DNA of 49,771 nucleotides, from positions 1 to 49,771 of the forward strand of contig CALUKK010000039.1 of assembly GCA_944321205.1 (NCBI GenBank), read 5' to 3'. The position numbers and the translations under genes are program-made. Every line of letters begins with the position of its first letter. Within the stretch, counting starts at the first letter, position 1. Of this stretch, positions 18,023 through 28,300 are shown piece by piece. This DNA is from an uncultured Alistipes sp. GTDB lineage: Bacteria > Bacteroidota > Bacteroidia > Bacteroidales > Rikenellaceae. The notes under the pieces were generated by a model. That model was not told the origin of the DNA and did not search any database. It worked only from the letters and a program-made list of their open reading frames with translations.

Positions 18023-20638
18023 TTATTTGTCAAGGGCCTTGTCCAGGTTATAGAGCAGATAACGATAGTGCATGCGGGTTTCGCCCGAGGCCGTTGCAAC
18101 CTTGCCGCGCAGCAGGTCGCGAATCCGCAGAATCTCGTTGTAATAGATCATCGAGAGATCCGGCTGGGTAAAATACTGGAATCGGGGAGCGCCGAATCCC
18201 GACACGCTCTCCCGCTCCGAACCCGCTTCGGGATAGCCCGAAAGGTTCTCCCCGGGTACAGCCACGGCATCAAGAGGCGTCAGATCGATCCCCGTACCGG
18301 ACCCATCCGCAAATGCCAAGGACGCCGAGCTGCCGGAGCCCGTATATTCCTTCAGCCCGGCACGGGTTGCCGAGACCTTGAGGAACTCCCGCTGAAGGGC
18401 CATCTCATCCTCGGTCAGCGCCCGGTTGCGCCGGGTGGGTTCCCACACGAAATCGGAGACATCCCGGAAACAATCCTCCGGAGTATAGGCCTGTTCCTTT
18501 GCCAATTGTGCATTGATGGCCAGGGTCCGTTTGGCCGGAGCGTTGATCACGGCCCGGATAAGGGCCTCGCGTACGGCCGTGCGGGGAGATCCCAGGATGG
18601 AGATCTTCTGCAACAACGCCTCGTTGTCGAGCCACTGCAACTGTTTGATCTCCCGGAGCAGGAACTGCAGGGCCCGACGCTGTTTCTCGCGCGGCACGCA
18701 TGCCACGGCCTCCACGGGATCACCCTCCATCCGCTCATTGAGATAGATGCCGCCCACGTTGGCATAGACATGGCCGATATAGGTGACATACTGATTGACA
18801 ATGTTCGAATACATGTCGCTGCGGCAGGTGTAGTCCTCATCCTCCGGGGCATACCACCGGTCGAGATTTCCAAGGATATAGCGCAGGTTCCGGATGCCGT
18901 ACTCCGAGGCGGCCACGGCATCGTCTCCCAGGTCCTCGGTCTGGGATTTGGGATCGACGATGCTGCCGAACTGCTGCTTGCCGTAGCGATAGATCGGGTC
19001 GGCCGAGGCCTCGGTGATCCATCGCGAGGTGATGGCATACTCCTCTTCCGGAGTCCGGGCTTCGGGAATCGGCGTATAGAGCCATTTGACGGCATAGGCG
19101 TCATAGACGCCGAACCGGGGCGGCGTGAGCTTCACCCCGCGTTCCCGATCTCCGGGTTGAGCCACGTAGTTGAACCGCGCATAATCCATGATGGAGGTGG
19201 TGGTTCCGAATTGCTGCGTGAACGCCGGCGAACGCAACGAATCGACCGGAATGACGGACGATGAACTCATGTTGTGCATGAAGCCCAGACAGTGTCCCAC
19301 CTCGTGAGCCAGAACATAACGCAAGCCGTCCAGAATCACCTCATCGGGAATATGGACCCGGCGAACGCGTTCGTCGGTCTGGGAGGTCTGGACGAAGAGC
19401 ATCCGGTTGAGCATCTTGATGACGTCGTGGAACACATAGACCGAAGCGTTGATGATCTCTCCGCTGCGGGGATCGACCCACGAGGGTCCCATGGCATTGG
19501 CAATGGGGATGGGGGCGTAGCGCAGACAGGAGTATTTGATGTTGTCGGGGTCGAATTCGGGATCATCCTCCGGATAGGGCAGAGCCCGGACGGCATCCTT
19601 GAATCCGATCCTGGCGAAGAGTTCGTTCCATTGGGTCACACCCTCGTAGATGGCCGGCTTCCAGGCTTCGGGGAAATCCGGATCCACATAGAAGACGATC
19701 GGTTTGAGCGGTGTCACCTGTTCACCGCGCTTCCAGGCCTCCAGATCCGAAGGCTCCAGGCGCCAGCGGTTGGCCAGATAGACGGCCCGGACCCGTTGTT
19801 CACGGTCGCTGTACAGGTACTTCCCGGTGGGGAACACCGACATGCGGCTGTCGGTCAGCCGCGGGCGGTAGGGAACCCGGTCGAGCAGCACGAGCGTACG
19901 GGTCATGACGGCCGTGAAGGGTTTGTTGTCGACGAGCTTCTGTTTGGTCTCGGGATGCGTGACCGAATAGGTGTAGCTCAACGTACTCTTGACCGTGAGG
20001 TTGTCGCCGAAGGACTTGATCGCCCCCAGCGACGAAAGCTCCTTCCGGAAGGATTCGCTGAGCGTCGGAGAGCCCGAACCGCCGTAGGCCCCCAGATAGG
20101 AGAAGGGGGACAACTCCTTGACATGTCCCACGAAGAGATCCGTAACGTCGAAAACCACGGCCGTAGAGTCGGCGTTATGCGCTTCGATCTTGAAATTGCG
20201 GAAGATCGTCGGAGCATTGTTCCGATCCAGCGACCGGAGGATGTTGCCGGCAACTCCCAGCGTATAGTTCTCGGAGTTGATGACCCGGATCTGCACGTTT
20301 CCGTCCGTACGGGTGAAGAGGATGTGGAGCGGAACGTAGGATTTCGAACCCGGGACACCCGTCAGGTTGTCCGAGGTCTCGGAGATGACCGAACCGAGCA
20401 ACATCTCACGTCCGAAAAGCGTGTCGGGGAATTCGAAGTAGAGTTTCCCGTCGATCTTATGGAGTTTCACCATGCCGTCGGCTACCTCGTGTTGCTTCTT
20501 GAAGAGCTTGTCGTAGTCGCTCTCCCTGGGTGTGGGGCTTTCGGATTTCGTTTTGTCCTGCTTTTTCCTGTTTTTGGCCGAAGCCGGAGCTGCGGCGATC
20601 GTGCTGCACAGCAGAAGAATAAGAATTCGTGTGAACAT
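18023..20638 (-). CDS. Secreted zinc-dependent metalloprotease (DUF5117/DUF5118 type)
   Basis: 871 residues from ATG 20638; this start gives a signal peptide (MFTRILILLLCSTIAAAPASA) and follows YiiX by 28 nt, while the longer frame begins with GTG inside YiiX. Residues ~40-90 match the small DUF5118-like lead, with the central DUF5117-like region to ~300. The catalytic block is HEVGHCLGFMH at 445-455 (His445, His449, His455, Glu446) followed by the Met-turn TSIMDYARFNY (Met484). These are metzincin-like hallmarks. Members are periplasmic or surface proteases often found in SusCD loci with DUF4843 and PKD-like proteins. Substrate unknown; peptides captured by the SusCD pairs are the natural guess. 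Confidence 0.93.
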   Translation of the reverse strand: MFTRILILLLCSTIAAAPASAKNRKKQDKTKSESPTPRESDYDKLFKKQHEVADGMVKLHKIDGKLYFEFPDTLFGREMLLGSVISETSDNLTGVPGSKSYVPLHILFTRTDGNVQIRVINSENYTLGVAGNILRSLDRNNAPTIFRNFKIEAHNADSTAVVFDVTDLFVGHVKELSPFSYLGAYGGSGSPTLSESFRKELSSLGAIKSFGDNLTVKSTLSYTYSVTHPETKQKLVDNKPFTAVMTRTLVLLDRVPYRPRLTDSRMSVFPTGKYLYSDREQRVRAVYLANRWRLEPSDLEAWKRGEQVTPLKPIVFYVDPDFPEAWKPAIYEGVTQWNELFARIGFKDAVRALPYPEDDPEFDPDNIKYSCLRYAPIPIANAMGPSWVDPRSGEIINASVYVFHDVIKMLNRMLFVQTSQTDERVRRVHIPDEVILDGLRYVLAHEVGHCLGFMHNMSSSSVIPVDSLRSPAFTQQFGTTTSIMDYARFNYVAQPGDRERGVKLTPPRFGVYDAYAVKWLYTPIPEARTPEEEYAITSRWITEASADPIYRYGKQQFGSIVDPKSQTEDLGDDAVAASEYGIRNLRYILGNLDRWYAPEDEDYTCRSDMYSNIVNQYVTYIGHVYANVGGIYLNERMEGDPVEAVACVPREKQRRALQFLLREIKQLQWLDNEALLQKISILGSPRTAVREALIRAVINAPAKRTLAINAQLAKEQAYTPEDCFRDVSDFVWEPTRRNRALTEDEMALQREFLKVSATRAGLKEYTGSGSSASLAFADGSGTGIDLTPLDAVAVPGENLSGYPEAGSERESVSGFGAPRFQYFTQPDLSMIYYNEILRIRDLLRGKVATASGETRMHYRYLLYNLDKALDK

Positions 20639-20666
20639 ATAAGACTGGTGATGGTGTTGTCGATTG

Positions 20667-21308
20667 TCAGAAATAGCGGTGTACGATACGGATCTGGTCG
20701 GATCGCGACATGTCTCCGGGATTCGTGCCTGGAACGCCCTCGGGAATCTCACTGCCGTAACGCTTGAAATGTTCGATCCACAACGGACTGATCTCTCCCG
20801 TGGCCTTGTCCCGGAAGGTCATCGGCGCACACTGGAAGATCGGAGAACCGTCGGCCCTGAGATAGGTGGCATAGATCAGTTCGCTGCAATAGTAGTCGTC
20901 GTCATCGGGATCGAAGACGAAATCGTAACGCTTGCCCAGAAGAGCCTGGATGCGCTCGATGGCCTGAGGAATGTTTTTCCGCAGACGGGCTTTGAGACGT
21001 CCGACCGCCACGACGGGTTTCCCGTCGACGATCAGCGAATTGCGAAAGAACTTCTCGATCGGGCTCTTGATGACCCCGTAAGGAACGGCTTCGAGCACAT
21101 AGGTCTTCCCCTGCTCGACACTGACGGCTCCCACATGGGTGAATTCCACCTGATCGATTCCGGTCGTCACGCGCCGGATGGCCTCCGTATAGGAGCTGTG
21201 GCCGTTGACCTGAAACAACAGATCGCCGGTCCGGAGCCGAAAGGCATCCTGGGCCCGGCAACCCAAAGTTGTCGTTACGGCGAAAATTATCAGAAAAACA
21301 AAACGCAT
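20667..21308 (-). CDS. YiiX/YebB-like NlpC/P60-type cysteine hydrolase, exported
   Basis: 213 residues; the N-terminus is hydrophobic and may be a lipoprotein signal with Cys17 (TLGC) or a cleaved signal. The permuted papain-like pattern is clear: RTGDLLFQ at ~26-33, FTHVGAV with His58, and YYCSELIY with the nucleophile Cys141. YiiX relatives cleave amide bonds in peptides, lipids or cell wall; the substrate is uncertain. It is the first gene after a strong hairpin within the operon and precedes the metalloprotease by 28 nt, so it probably works with the protease pair. Confidence 0.88.
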   Translation of the reverse strand: MRFVFLIIFAVTTTLGCRAQDAFRLRTGDLLFQVNGHSSYTEAIRRVTTGIDQVEFTHVGAVSVEQGKTYVLEAVPYGVIKSPIEKFFRNSLIVDGKPVVAVGRLKARLRKNIPQAIERIQALLGKRYDFVFDPDDDDYYCSELIYATYLRADGSPIFQCAPMTFRDKATGEISPLWIEHFKRYGSEIPEGVPGTNPGDMSRSDQIRIVHRYF

Positions 21309-21330
21309 GATTCGTATTTTACCGCGTAAA

Positions 21331-21369
21331 GATACGGATCATTCCCCAATAACGGGAACGATCCGTATC
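21331..21369 (-). other. Strong intra-operon RNA hairpin between PKD-like and YiiX genes
   Basis: GATACGGATC at 21331-21340 pairs with GATCCGTATC at 21360-21369, and the stem continues through TTCCC/GGGAA with one G-U wobble on the leftward RNA: 16 bp with a 7-nt loop. Only three U follow, so it may be a partial terminator, a processing site or a 3'-end protector rather than a full stop. It divides the receptor genes from the hydrolase genes. Confidence 0.7.
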
Positions 21370-21380
21370 CGATTTACTCA

Positions 21381-22943
21381 TCAATTGGCCCGATAGCAAA
21401 CGACCTTGCCCGGAATTTCGGTCTCCACCTCGGAGAAGATTGCAACGTCATCGCTCGTGGCATCGAGCAGATACATCTTCGAGGTTCCGGCGGTCTGGTC
21501 GCAGGTGAAGAGCGCCGTGTAGAGCTCCTCCGCCCCGGAGGAGGTCCGGGGATTCGCGTTGATCACCTCGACGGCCGTGATCGGGGCCGGGAACGAGCGG
21601 ACGATCTGCGGATCCGCCTGCGACTCGTAACTCGTCCGCCAGAGATCCTTGTCCTTGGCGATATAGAGGTAGTTGAGCGGCATCTCGACGCTGTTGGTGA
21701 ACATCCGGCAGTCGGCGGTCATGCCTCCGGCCCACGTCGAGATATCGCGTTTGGAGGAGTAGGTGATCGGATCCGCCGTACCGCTGCTCTGTTCGTAGGT
21801 GTAGGTATAGAGCAGACAGCTCTCCCCCTTCATCACCGCAACAAAGAGTTTCAGTGCCTTCTCCACCTGGGAGGGCTGACGGCACACGCCGACGATCCGA
21901 TCGGCCGAAAGGGGCGATCCATCCTCATCGGGCAGCGATTGACAGATATATCCCTGGTTTTCGTTGTAACGGTAGTAGCAGATCTCGCCCGAAGTCCGGC
22001 GCAGGATCGAGAAGTGCATCAGATTCATGTAAGGAGCCGCCCCCATGATCTGCGCCACATCGGTATCGGTCGGATCGAAACCCGACAGGATCATCTGATA
22101 GGGTTCAGAGGTCGAGGTGATGTAGAGCGATGAACCGACGAGCAACTCCTGCATGCTCCCCGGATAGTAGGACTGTCCGTTGATCGCACCCTCGGGATCG
22201 CCGTCAAAGACCAGATCGCTGACCGTACCCTGGAGGTATCCGAGCGGATAGGTCCCCGATTCGGAGGTCTCGATGATGGCCCCGTAGGCGGGCGAGCGGT
22301 CCGTATAGACGATCAGATCGGAACCCGTATAGGTCACACCGCGAACCGAACCCTCGATCTTTTCGGGAGCATTGTAACGGTCGAAAAGCTCCGTATAGAG
22401 CGACGTAAAGGCCTCCGGAGTCGCCGGATTGGAGCCCTTGACAGACCCCCACTCGATCGACCCGTCCTGTTTTTCGTAGAGGAACACGCCGATTTTGGGG
22501 GTGACGGCCTGCACGATCTTCACCTTCAGAACAGATCCGAAGGCATTCCGAAGATAATAGCACCAGCTTTCGCCGCTGGTCCGGCTGTCGATGGCCAGCC
22601 AGAAATCCGTCTCTTTGTTCGAGTTGAAGACCATCTTGTTGGTACGCTCCACCACCCAGTCGAGTTTGAGTCCCGAGGCGATGGTGTCGCCACCCATGAT
22701 CCAATGGAACGAGTAGTCCGTGGCATCGAATCCGGGTTTGAACCGCACCTTGGGATCAAGTGTGAACGTCTGCTCCTCGACCAGTTCGAGCGTATAGAGA
22801 TCCTCGATTCCGGGAAGCGTCATACCCTCGATTGCATCGATTCCGCTCCACATCCCGGTGAAGTAGCTCCCCTTGTCCTGGTAGCAACCCGTTGCCAGGG
22901 ATGCCACCATTAACAGAGCCATCAGATATTTGTGCATTTTCAT
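21381..22943 (-). CDS. PKD-like family surface lipoprotein
   Basis: 520 residues; lipobox ends at Cys20 and is followed by the family opening CYQDKGSY. Residues ~25-120 form the first PKD/Ig-like domain, then a longer beta-rich region without recognisable catalytic residues. In Bacteroidetes this family habitually follows SusC, SusD and a DUF4843 lipoprotein, as it does here with a 14-nt gap. Likely an accessory substrate-binding component at the cell surface. Confidence 0.85.
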   Translation of the reverse strand: MKMHKYLMALLMVASLATGCYQDKGSYFTGMWSGIDAIEGMTLPGIEDLYTLELVEEQTFTLDPKVRFKPGFDATDYSFHWIMGGDTIASGLKLDWVVERTNKMVFNSNKETDFWLAIDSRTSGESWCYYLRNAFGSVLKVKIVQAVTPKIGVFLYEKQDGSIEWGSVKGSNPATPEAFTSLYTELFDRYNAPEKIEGSVRGVTYTGSDLIVYTDRSPAYGAIIETSESGTYPLGYLQGTVSDLVFDGDPEGAINGQSYYPGSMQELLVGSSLYITSTSEPYQMILSGFDPTDTDVAQIMGAAPYMNLMHFSILRRTSGEICYYRYNENQGYICQSLPDEDGSPLSADRIVGVCRQPSQVEKALKLFVAVMKGESCLLYTYTYEQSSGTADPITYSSKRDISTWAGGMTADCRMFTNSVEMPLNYLYIAKDKDLWRTSYESQADPQIVRSFPAPITAVEVINANPRTSSGAEELYTALFTCDQTAGTSKMYLLDATSDDVAIFSEVETEIPGKVVCYRAN

Positions 22944-22957
22944 AGTCGTGAAGTGAT

Positions 22958-23701
22958 TTATTTGAAGTCGATACTACCCTTGAACTCAACCAGATTTTCG
23001 TTGTCATCGTAGACCGGATTGTCCCGGAACCATTCGTAGGTCCGCTTGCTGAAGGCATAGAGCTGTGCGCTGCCCTCGTTCCGCCACATGGCCGACGTGA
23101 TGCCGTTGAGTTCAGCAAACTTTTCGGCCTTGATGGAGAGATAGCTTCCGCCATAATCGGAGAGTTTGTTCAGGCCCCAGAAGTAGGGTTCACGCAGAAA
23201 ATCTCCGCCCGAGATCTCCACTCCGATACTCTGATAGTCATCCATCCCCGCAATGAAGGTCTCGTCGGGGACCAGTTCGACGACCAGAACCCCCGAAACC
23301 CGATCCTCACGCAGTTTGTCGAGGTGAAGCTTGACAACGACCGAATCGGCATACTGCCCGGCATGCAGGGTCTGCTCCGTGGGCAGCGTATAGTGCACAC
23401 CCTCCTGCAGATCGCCGTAACACCGTTCGGCTACCAGACGCACGGTATAGGTCCGGTCGTGATCCTCCACGGCTCCCGAAAGATAGACCGGGAGTTTGCA
23501 CTCACCCTCGCTCAGCCCGGGATAGAAGACCGCATGAACCCGTACGGTATCCAGTTCGGGGTCGCTCAGGGAGCCCGGGATGAAGAAGTTCTTCACGAAA
23601 TTCAGCGAAGGTCGGCTCGAATCGTAGACCGGAACCTCCTCCTTGTTACAGGCCGCGAGGAAAAGAACGGCGGCCAAAACGGGAAAAACGTATCTTTTCA
23701 T
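22958..23701 (-). CDS. DUF4843-type lipoprotein
   Basis: 247 residues; lipobox LAAC with Cys18. It has the run of the DUF4843 family, with an early YDSSRPSLNF and the beta-rich body ending in a FKGSIDFK-like tail. No enzyme motif. It lies 12 nt after SusD and 14 nt before the PKD-like gene, the canonical order. Function is unknown in the family; surface substrate handling is assumed from the context. Confidence 0.85.
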   Translation of the reverse strand: MKRYVFPVLAAVLFLAACNKEEVPVYDSSRPSLNFVKNFFIPGSLSDPELDTVRVHAVFYPGLSEGECKLPVYLSGAVEDHDRTYTVRLVAERCYGDLQEGVHYTLPTEQTLHAGQYADSVVVKLHLDKLREDRVSGVLVVELVPDETFIAGMDDYQSIGVEISGGDFLREPYFWGLNKLSDYGGSYLSIKAEKFAELNGITSAMWRNEGSAQLYAFSKRTYEWFRDNPVYDDNENLVEFKGSIDFK

Positions 23702-23713
23702 GGCATTCGTCGC

Positions 23714-25288
23714 TTAATAGGTTCGACCCGCATTGAACTCCTTGTCGGGAATGTCGGGCGTATACTTGTTGTCGTCCATCGTGAAGTAGTAGGTATTGTC
23801 GGGCGTCAGGAAAAGCGTGGTCAGACGGGGTTCGTTGCGGCGCTTGTAAGCGTAGAAGAGCTGTCCCTCGCCCAGAGTCTCACGACGATACTCGAGCAGG
23901 ATCTCCTGTTTCAGCCCTTCGACATCGGTCGAATTGTAGACACCTCCCTGGCGTGCCGTCTGGAGCTGTTGCAGAATGCTCAACGCCTCACTCGGACTGA
24001 CAGCCTCGATGGCCGCTTCGGCGGCAATAAGATAGGCCTCCCCGAGCTTGAGCAGCGTAACGGCCTGCTTCGGATAGAGGGCGACATCTTCGGGCTGGCT
24101 CGACTCTCGGATGTATTTACCGACCATGCCCGCCGGAAAGACCGTCCGGATCCAGAGGCTGATCCGAATATCGCTTGCGGCCGAGAAGAAGGTCTCGGGA
24201 GTCTCTCCCGGAGTAGCACTCAGCCATTTGTTCGAAACAAAACGTCCAAAAAAACCCAACCGAGAACTGTTTTGAGCAACAGCATCCCGCATATTTGCGT
24301 CCAATTCATCCGTAAGCACGGCAAAGAGATTCTCCATCGGACAACTGCGATCCACCGGAGTTCCGTAGCTGTCGAGTTTGGCCCGTTCGGCATCGGTAAT
24401 GAAATGAATGCCGGCTTCCTGGGCATGGTCGATCACCTCCTTGGCTGCATCGTAAGCCTGCTTGTTCAGTCCGCGATAGAGGAACGAACGGGCCTGAAGC
24501 AGCTTGACGGCATAGTAATTGAGTTTGTAACGCCGATCGGTCGTGAACATGGTCGCATAGTAGCTCTTGCCCGAACTGATCGGATCGTTCTCCTTCATGA
24601 TCCGGGCCGCCTCCGCCAGATCGGCATCCACCTTGTCGAGAATCTCGTCGGTGGTCGACGACGGAGTGAAGGTCAGCGCATCGAGTGCATCCATATAAGG
24701 GATGCGTTTCGCGGTCTTGCCCCGCTCGGAGAGATAGGGCGGCTGGAACAGTCGCACCAGATCCAGATGCAGATAGGCCCGGACGGCCAACGCCTCCCCG
24801 GTCAACAACTCCTTGACGCCGGCCTCGAACATCCCGTCCTCGGCCTTGTCCAGTTCCTCGAGCAGCAGATTGGCATTGGTGATCGTATTGTACATCTTGG
24901 TCCAGATCCCCTCGAGCGTCGCATCGGTCTTCTCCGTACGGATCTGACCCCGGGTATAATTGAAGGCGGGGAACTGCAACGGAGCAACCGAAGGGCCCAT
25001 TGAGGGATCTGCATAATAATTATTCGCATGAAATGTCAGCATGACACCCGATCCCATATAGACGGCACCGCCCATCATGTCGAGATATCCGCACGTCAGA
25101 TCGAATCCGTAGAGGTTGTCATCCGCCATCTTGAGGTAGAGTCCGGCCAGCGCCGAGTAGAATCCGTCCTCGGTGTCAAACACCTTGTTGGAGGTGATCT
25201 CCGAACGGGGATAGACATCGAGCCACTTGGTGCACGACGTGGTGCCGGCAGCCATCAGAAGAATCGCTATCAAATATTTTGTTTTCAT
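23714..25288 (-). CDS. SusD/RagB-family surface lipoprotein (partner of the STN receptor)
   Basis: 524 residues; lipoprotein signal to Cys19 (AAGTTSC), then the SusD start region CTKWLDVYPRSEIT and FDTEDGFYSALAGLYLK. The RagB/SusD helical core includes LTGEALAVRAYLHLDLVRLF at ~150-170, and the conserved C-terminal phrases include LEYRRETLGEGQLFYAYKRR. Starts 12 nt after the upstream SusC. It should cap the STN-containing barrel and choose its cargo. Confidence 0.95.
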   Translation of the reverse strand: MKTKYLIAILLMAAGTTSCTKWLDVYPRSEITSNKVFDTEDGFYSALAGLYLKMADDNLYGFDLTCGYLDMMGGAVYMGSGVMLTFHANNYYADPSMGPSVAPLQFPAFNYTRGQIRTEKTDATLEGIWTKMYNTITNANLLLEELDKAEDGMFEAGVKELLTGEALAVRAYLHLDLVRLFQPPYLSERGKTAKRIPYMDALDALTFTPSSTTDEILDKVDADLAEAARIMKENDPISSGKSYYATMFTTDRRYKLNYYAVKLLQARSFLYRGLNKQAYDAAKEVIDHAQEAGIHFITDAERAKLDSYGTPVDRSCPMENLFAVLTDELDANMRDAVAQNSSRLGFFGRFVSNKWLSATPGETPETFFSAASDIRISLWIRTVFPAGMVGKYIRESSQPEDVALYPKQAVTLLKLGEAYLIAAEAAIEAVSPSEALSILQQLQTARQGGVYNSTDVEGLKQEILLEYRRETLGEGQLFYAYKRRNEPRLTTLFLTPDNTYYFTMDDNKYTPDIPDKEFNAGRTY

Positions 25289-25300
25289 GAATGTGCTGTT

Positions 25301-28300
25301 TTAGAAGTTGGCCTGGAGGCTGAGCGTGAAGGTCCGTGCATACGGATACGAAAGTCCGCGCTCCTGCCGGATGGTGGAGGCATAGAAGAGATCGTTGGCC
25401 GAGAGTGCTATTCGGAGCATCGACATGCCCAGGAACCGCCGGTCGGGCCGGTTGAGATTGTACATCAGTCGGATCGAGTTCATCCGCCAGTAGTTGTTAC
25501 GCTGCACGAAGCGCGAGCTGGCATAGGTCTTTCCCGATACATTCGCACTGCGGTATTTGGCCACGTCGCCCGGCTGGGTCCAACGGTCGTAGAGCGCCCG
25601 CCGGTCCATGTTGTAGGCGATGTTGTTGCTCGACGCGTTGATCGAGGTGTTTTCGATCCGGTCGACGAGCGTCTGGTTGTACATCTCCCCGCCGAACGAA
25701 TACTCGAAGCTGGCATTCAGCGACCACTGCTTGTAACTGAGGTTGACACCGAAATAGCCCCGCAGATCGGGCTCCGTGTCCCCCACAACCACCTGATCGG
25801 CCGGATTCCACGTAAAGGTCCGCTTGCCGTCCTTGGTGATGAAGATCTCCTGTCCCGTTCCGGGATCGATCCCGGCCGACGGAACGGCATAGATCGCCGT
25901 GAGCGACTTGCCCTCCTCGAAGAGGAACACATTCTCGATCTTCGTCCCGGTCGTCCCGCTCTGCTGTTCCATGACCTGCTGGTTGTACTCCTTGAGCGCC
26001 TCCGAAAGGTTGGTCAGCTTGTTGCGGTTATGCTGTCCGTTGACGAAGAAGTTCAACTGCCAGAACTTCGTGCGTACGGGCGTCACCGAAAGGTTGAAAT
26101 CGAATCCCTGGTTGGAGACATCGCCCTGGTTGGCCGTATAGGAGGAGAAACCCGTCGAAGGAAGGACCTCAACCTGGGTGATGTTGTTGTCGGTGGTGTT
26201 CCGATAGTAGTTGAACTCCAGATTGATCCGGTTGTCCAGGAAGCCGAGCTCCACGCCGATGTTGCGTTTGAGCGTCGTCTGCCACTTGAGGTTCGGATTG
26301 GCCAGCGACATGAGTTCGGCTCCCGTAATGCCGTCGTACATCCCCATATAGCGATACATGTTCAGAATCTGGCTCAGCACGAAGTTCGAGTTTCCGGTGG
26401 TACCGATGTTGGCCTTCAGCGCCAGGTTGTTGAAGAGATTCCGGTTCATGAACTTCTCATTCATCAGGTTCCATCTCACACCCACGGCCCAGAACGACGA
26501 TACGCGCTGTTTGCTGGCGAAGTTCGACGAACCGTCCAGACGATAGCTTCCGTCGAGCATGTAGCGATTGTCGAACGAATAGTTGACCGTCGCAAAGCTG
26601 CCCACCGTGCGGACGATGCTGCTCGAACCGCCCGGCCCCCCCGAAAGGGGATATTGTGCGGCATCGGAGGGGAAGGTCTGGGCATCGTTGAGGAATCCTA
26701 CCACCGAATAGCTGTCGCTTTCGACCAGATCCTCCTTGATCTCCCCGCCCAGCACGGCCTGCACCGTATGCCGTCCGAAACTCTTCAGATAGGAGAGATT
26801 GACCATTCCGTAATAATCCGTCGACATGCTGCTGTTGTTGTTGTAGGAGCCGCGACGGTAGATCTGCTCGACCGAATTATCCTCCAGACCGTCCGATACC
26901 GCCGAACTGAAGGGCGAGACATACTTCTCGGAATTCTGCTCCTGACGGTTGTAGGTGAACGAGCCCCGCACACGGAGGTTGTCGACGATCTCCCAGTTCA
27001 ACCCCAGCTGATAGGTCAACCCCAGGCTGTGACCCCGGGAGAAGTTGTTCAGGTGCTCGGCCTCGTAGAGCGGGTTGATCTGCGTTCCGAGGATCGAGGT
27101 TCCGATGTCGGTCCAGGGGTAATTCCCGTAAAGGGGAATGTTGGCGGCGGAAAGGGTCGGGAAAAGCTCTCCGTTGCTGTCCTTGATACGGAACAGCGGA
27201 AGCAACTGCGTATAGGTCGAGAAGTTGCCGTAGGGCGAATCCTGCGTATTGGTGAACGACACCTGCAGATCACTGGTGATTTGCAGCTTGCGGGTGTCAT
27301 AGATCAATTTGGTGCCGCCTCCGTAGGTGTTGCGCTGCGAGCCGATCATCACACCGTCCGAGAAGTTGCCGTTCAGATTGATCTGATAACGCAACGTACG
27401 TCCGGCCTCCTTGCGCCCGACATCCGTACCTCCCTCGAGGAAGAGCGAATGCGTATGCTGGAACGACGTCCGCAAGGGCTGTGCAAGCCAGTAGGTATCC
27501 ACCCCGTTGGCCGCCTCCATCTTGAGCATCGTCAGCAGGTTGCGACGTTCGGGATCCACATCTCCGATGGTGACATTGCCCCGGGAGAAGATGTTCAGTT
27601 TCTCGTAATACTGAACCAGCTCGCTGGCATTCATCAGGTTGTAGGACGAAAGATCCGGGGTTTCAATACTGGTATTGAGCGTGTAGGAGACCTGGATGCT
27701 GCCCTTCTTGGGCATCTTGGTGGTGATGACCACCACACCGTTGGCCGCCCGCGATCCGTAGATCGACGATGCGGCGGCATCCTTCAGGATGGTGACGCTC
27801 TCCACTCGGTTGATATCCAGATTATAGACCTTCTCGACATCGACCTGGAAACCGTCGAGAATGAAGATCGGAAGCGTGGTGTAGGTTTGCAGGGTGTTCT
27901 CCGAAATGTCGGGCATGCTGTTCGCACCGCGGATCTCGATCCGGTCGGGGATGTAGTTGGGGTTCGAACCGAACTCCCCCGCAATGTCCGAAACCACAAA
28001 CGACGGATCGTAGACCTGAAGGGCCTGAAGCACGTTCGTCGGATTGACCTTCACGAGGTCCTCGCCCTTGACCTGGGTGGCGGTACCCGTGAAGCTGTTC
28101 TTGGCCTTGGGAACATAGCCTGTAATGACAAGCGCCTCGGACTCGATGACGTCGGACTTCATCACCACGTTCAACGTGCCGTTGCCGACGGGAAGTCTCT
28201 GGGATTCCATACCCACCATCGAGAAGAGGATGTGTGTCTCATCCATCGGCACGCGGAACGAGAACGTTCCGTCGGCATTCGTCGAGGTTCCGCGCTGTCT

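Noticed and set aside
15615-18053. An 812-codon open frame antisense to the protease paralogue
   Set aside because: It lacks a signal, motif or family resemblance and only reflects codon bias of the sense gene.
19274-20767. Long antisense frame over the active metalloprotease
   Set aside because: The sense strand has the HEVGH zinc site and signal peptide; the antisense product is low-quality sequence.
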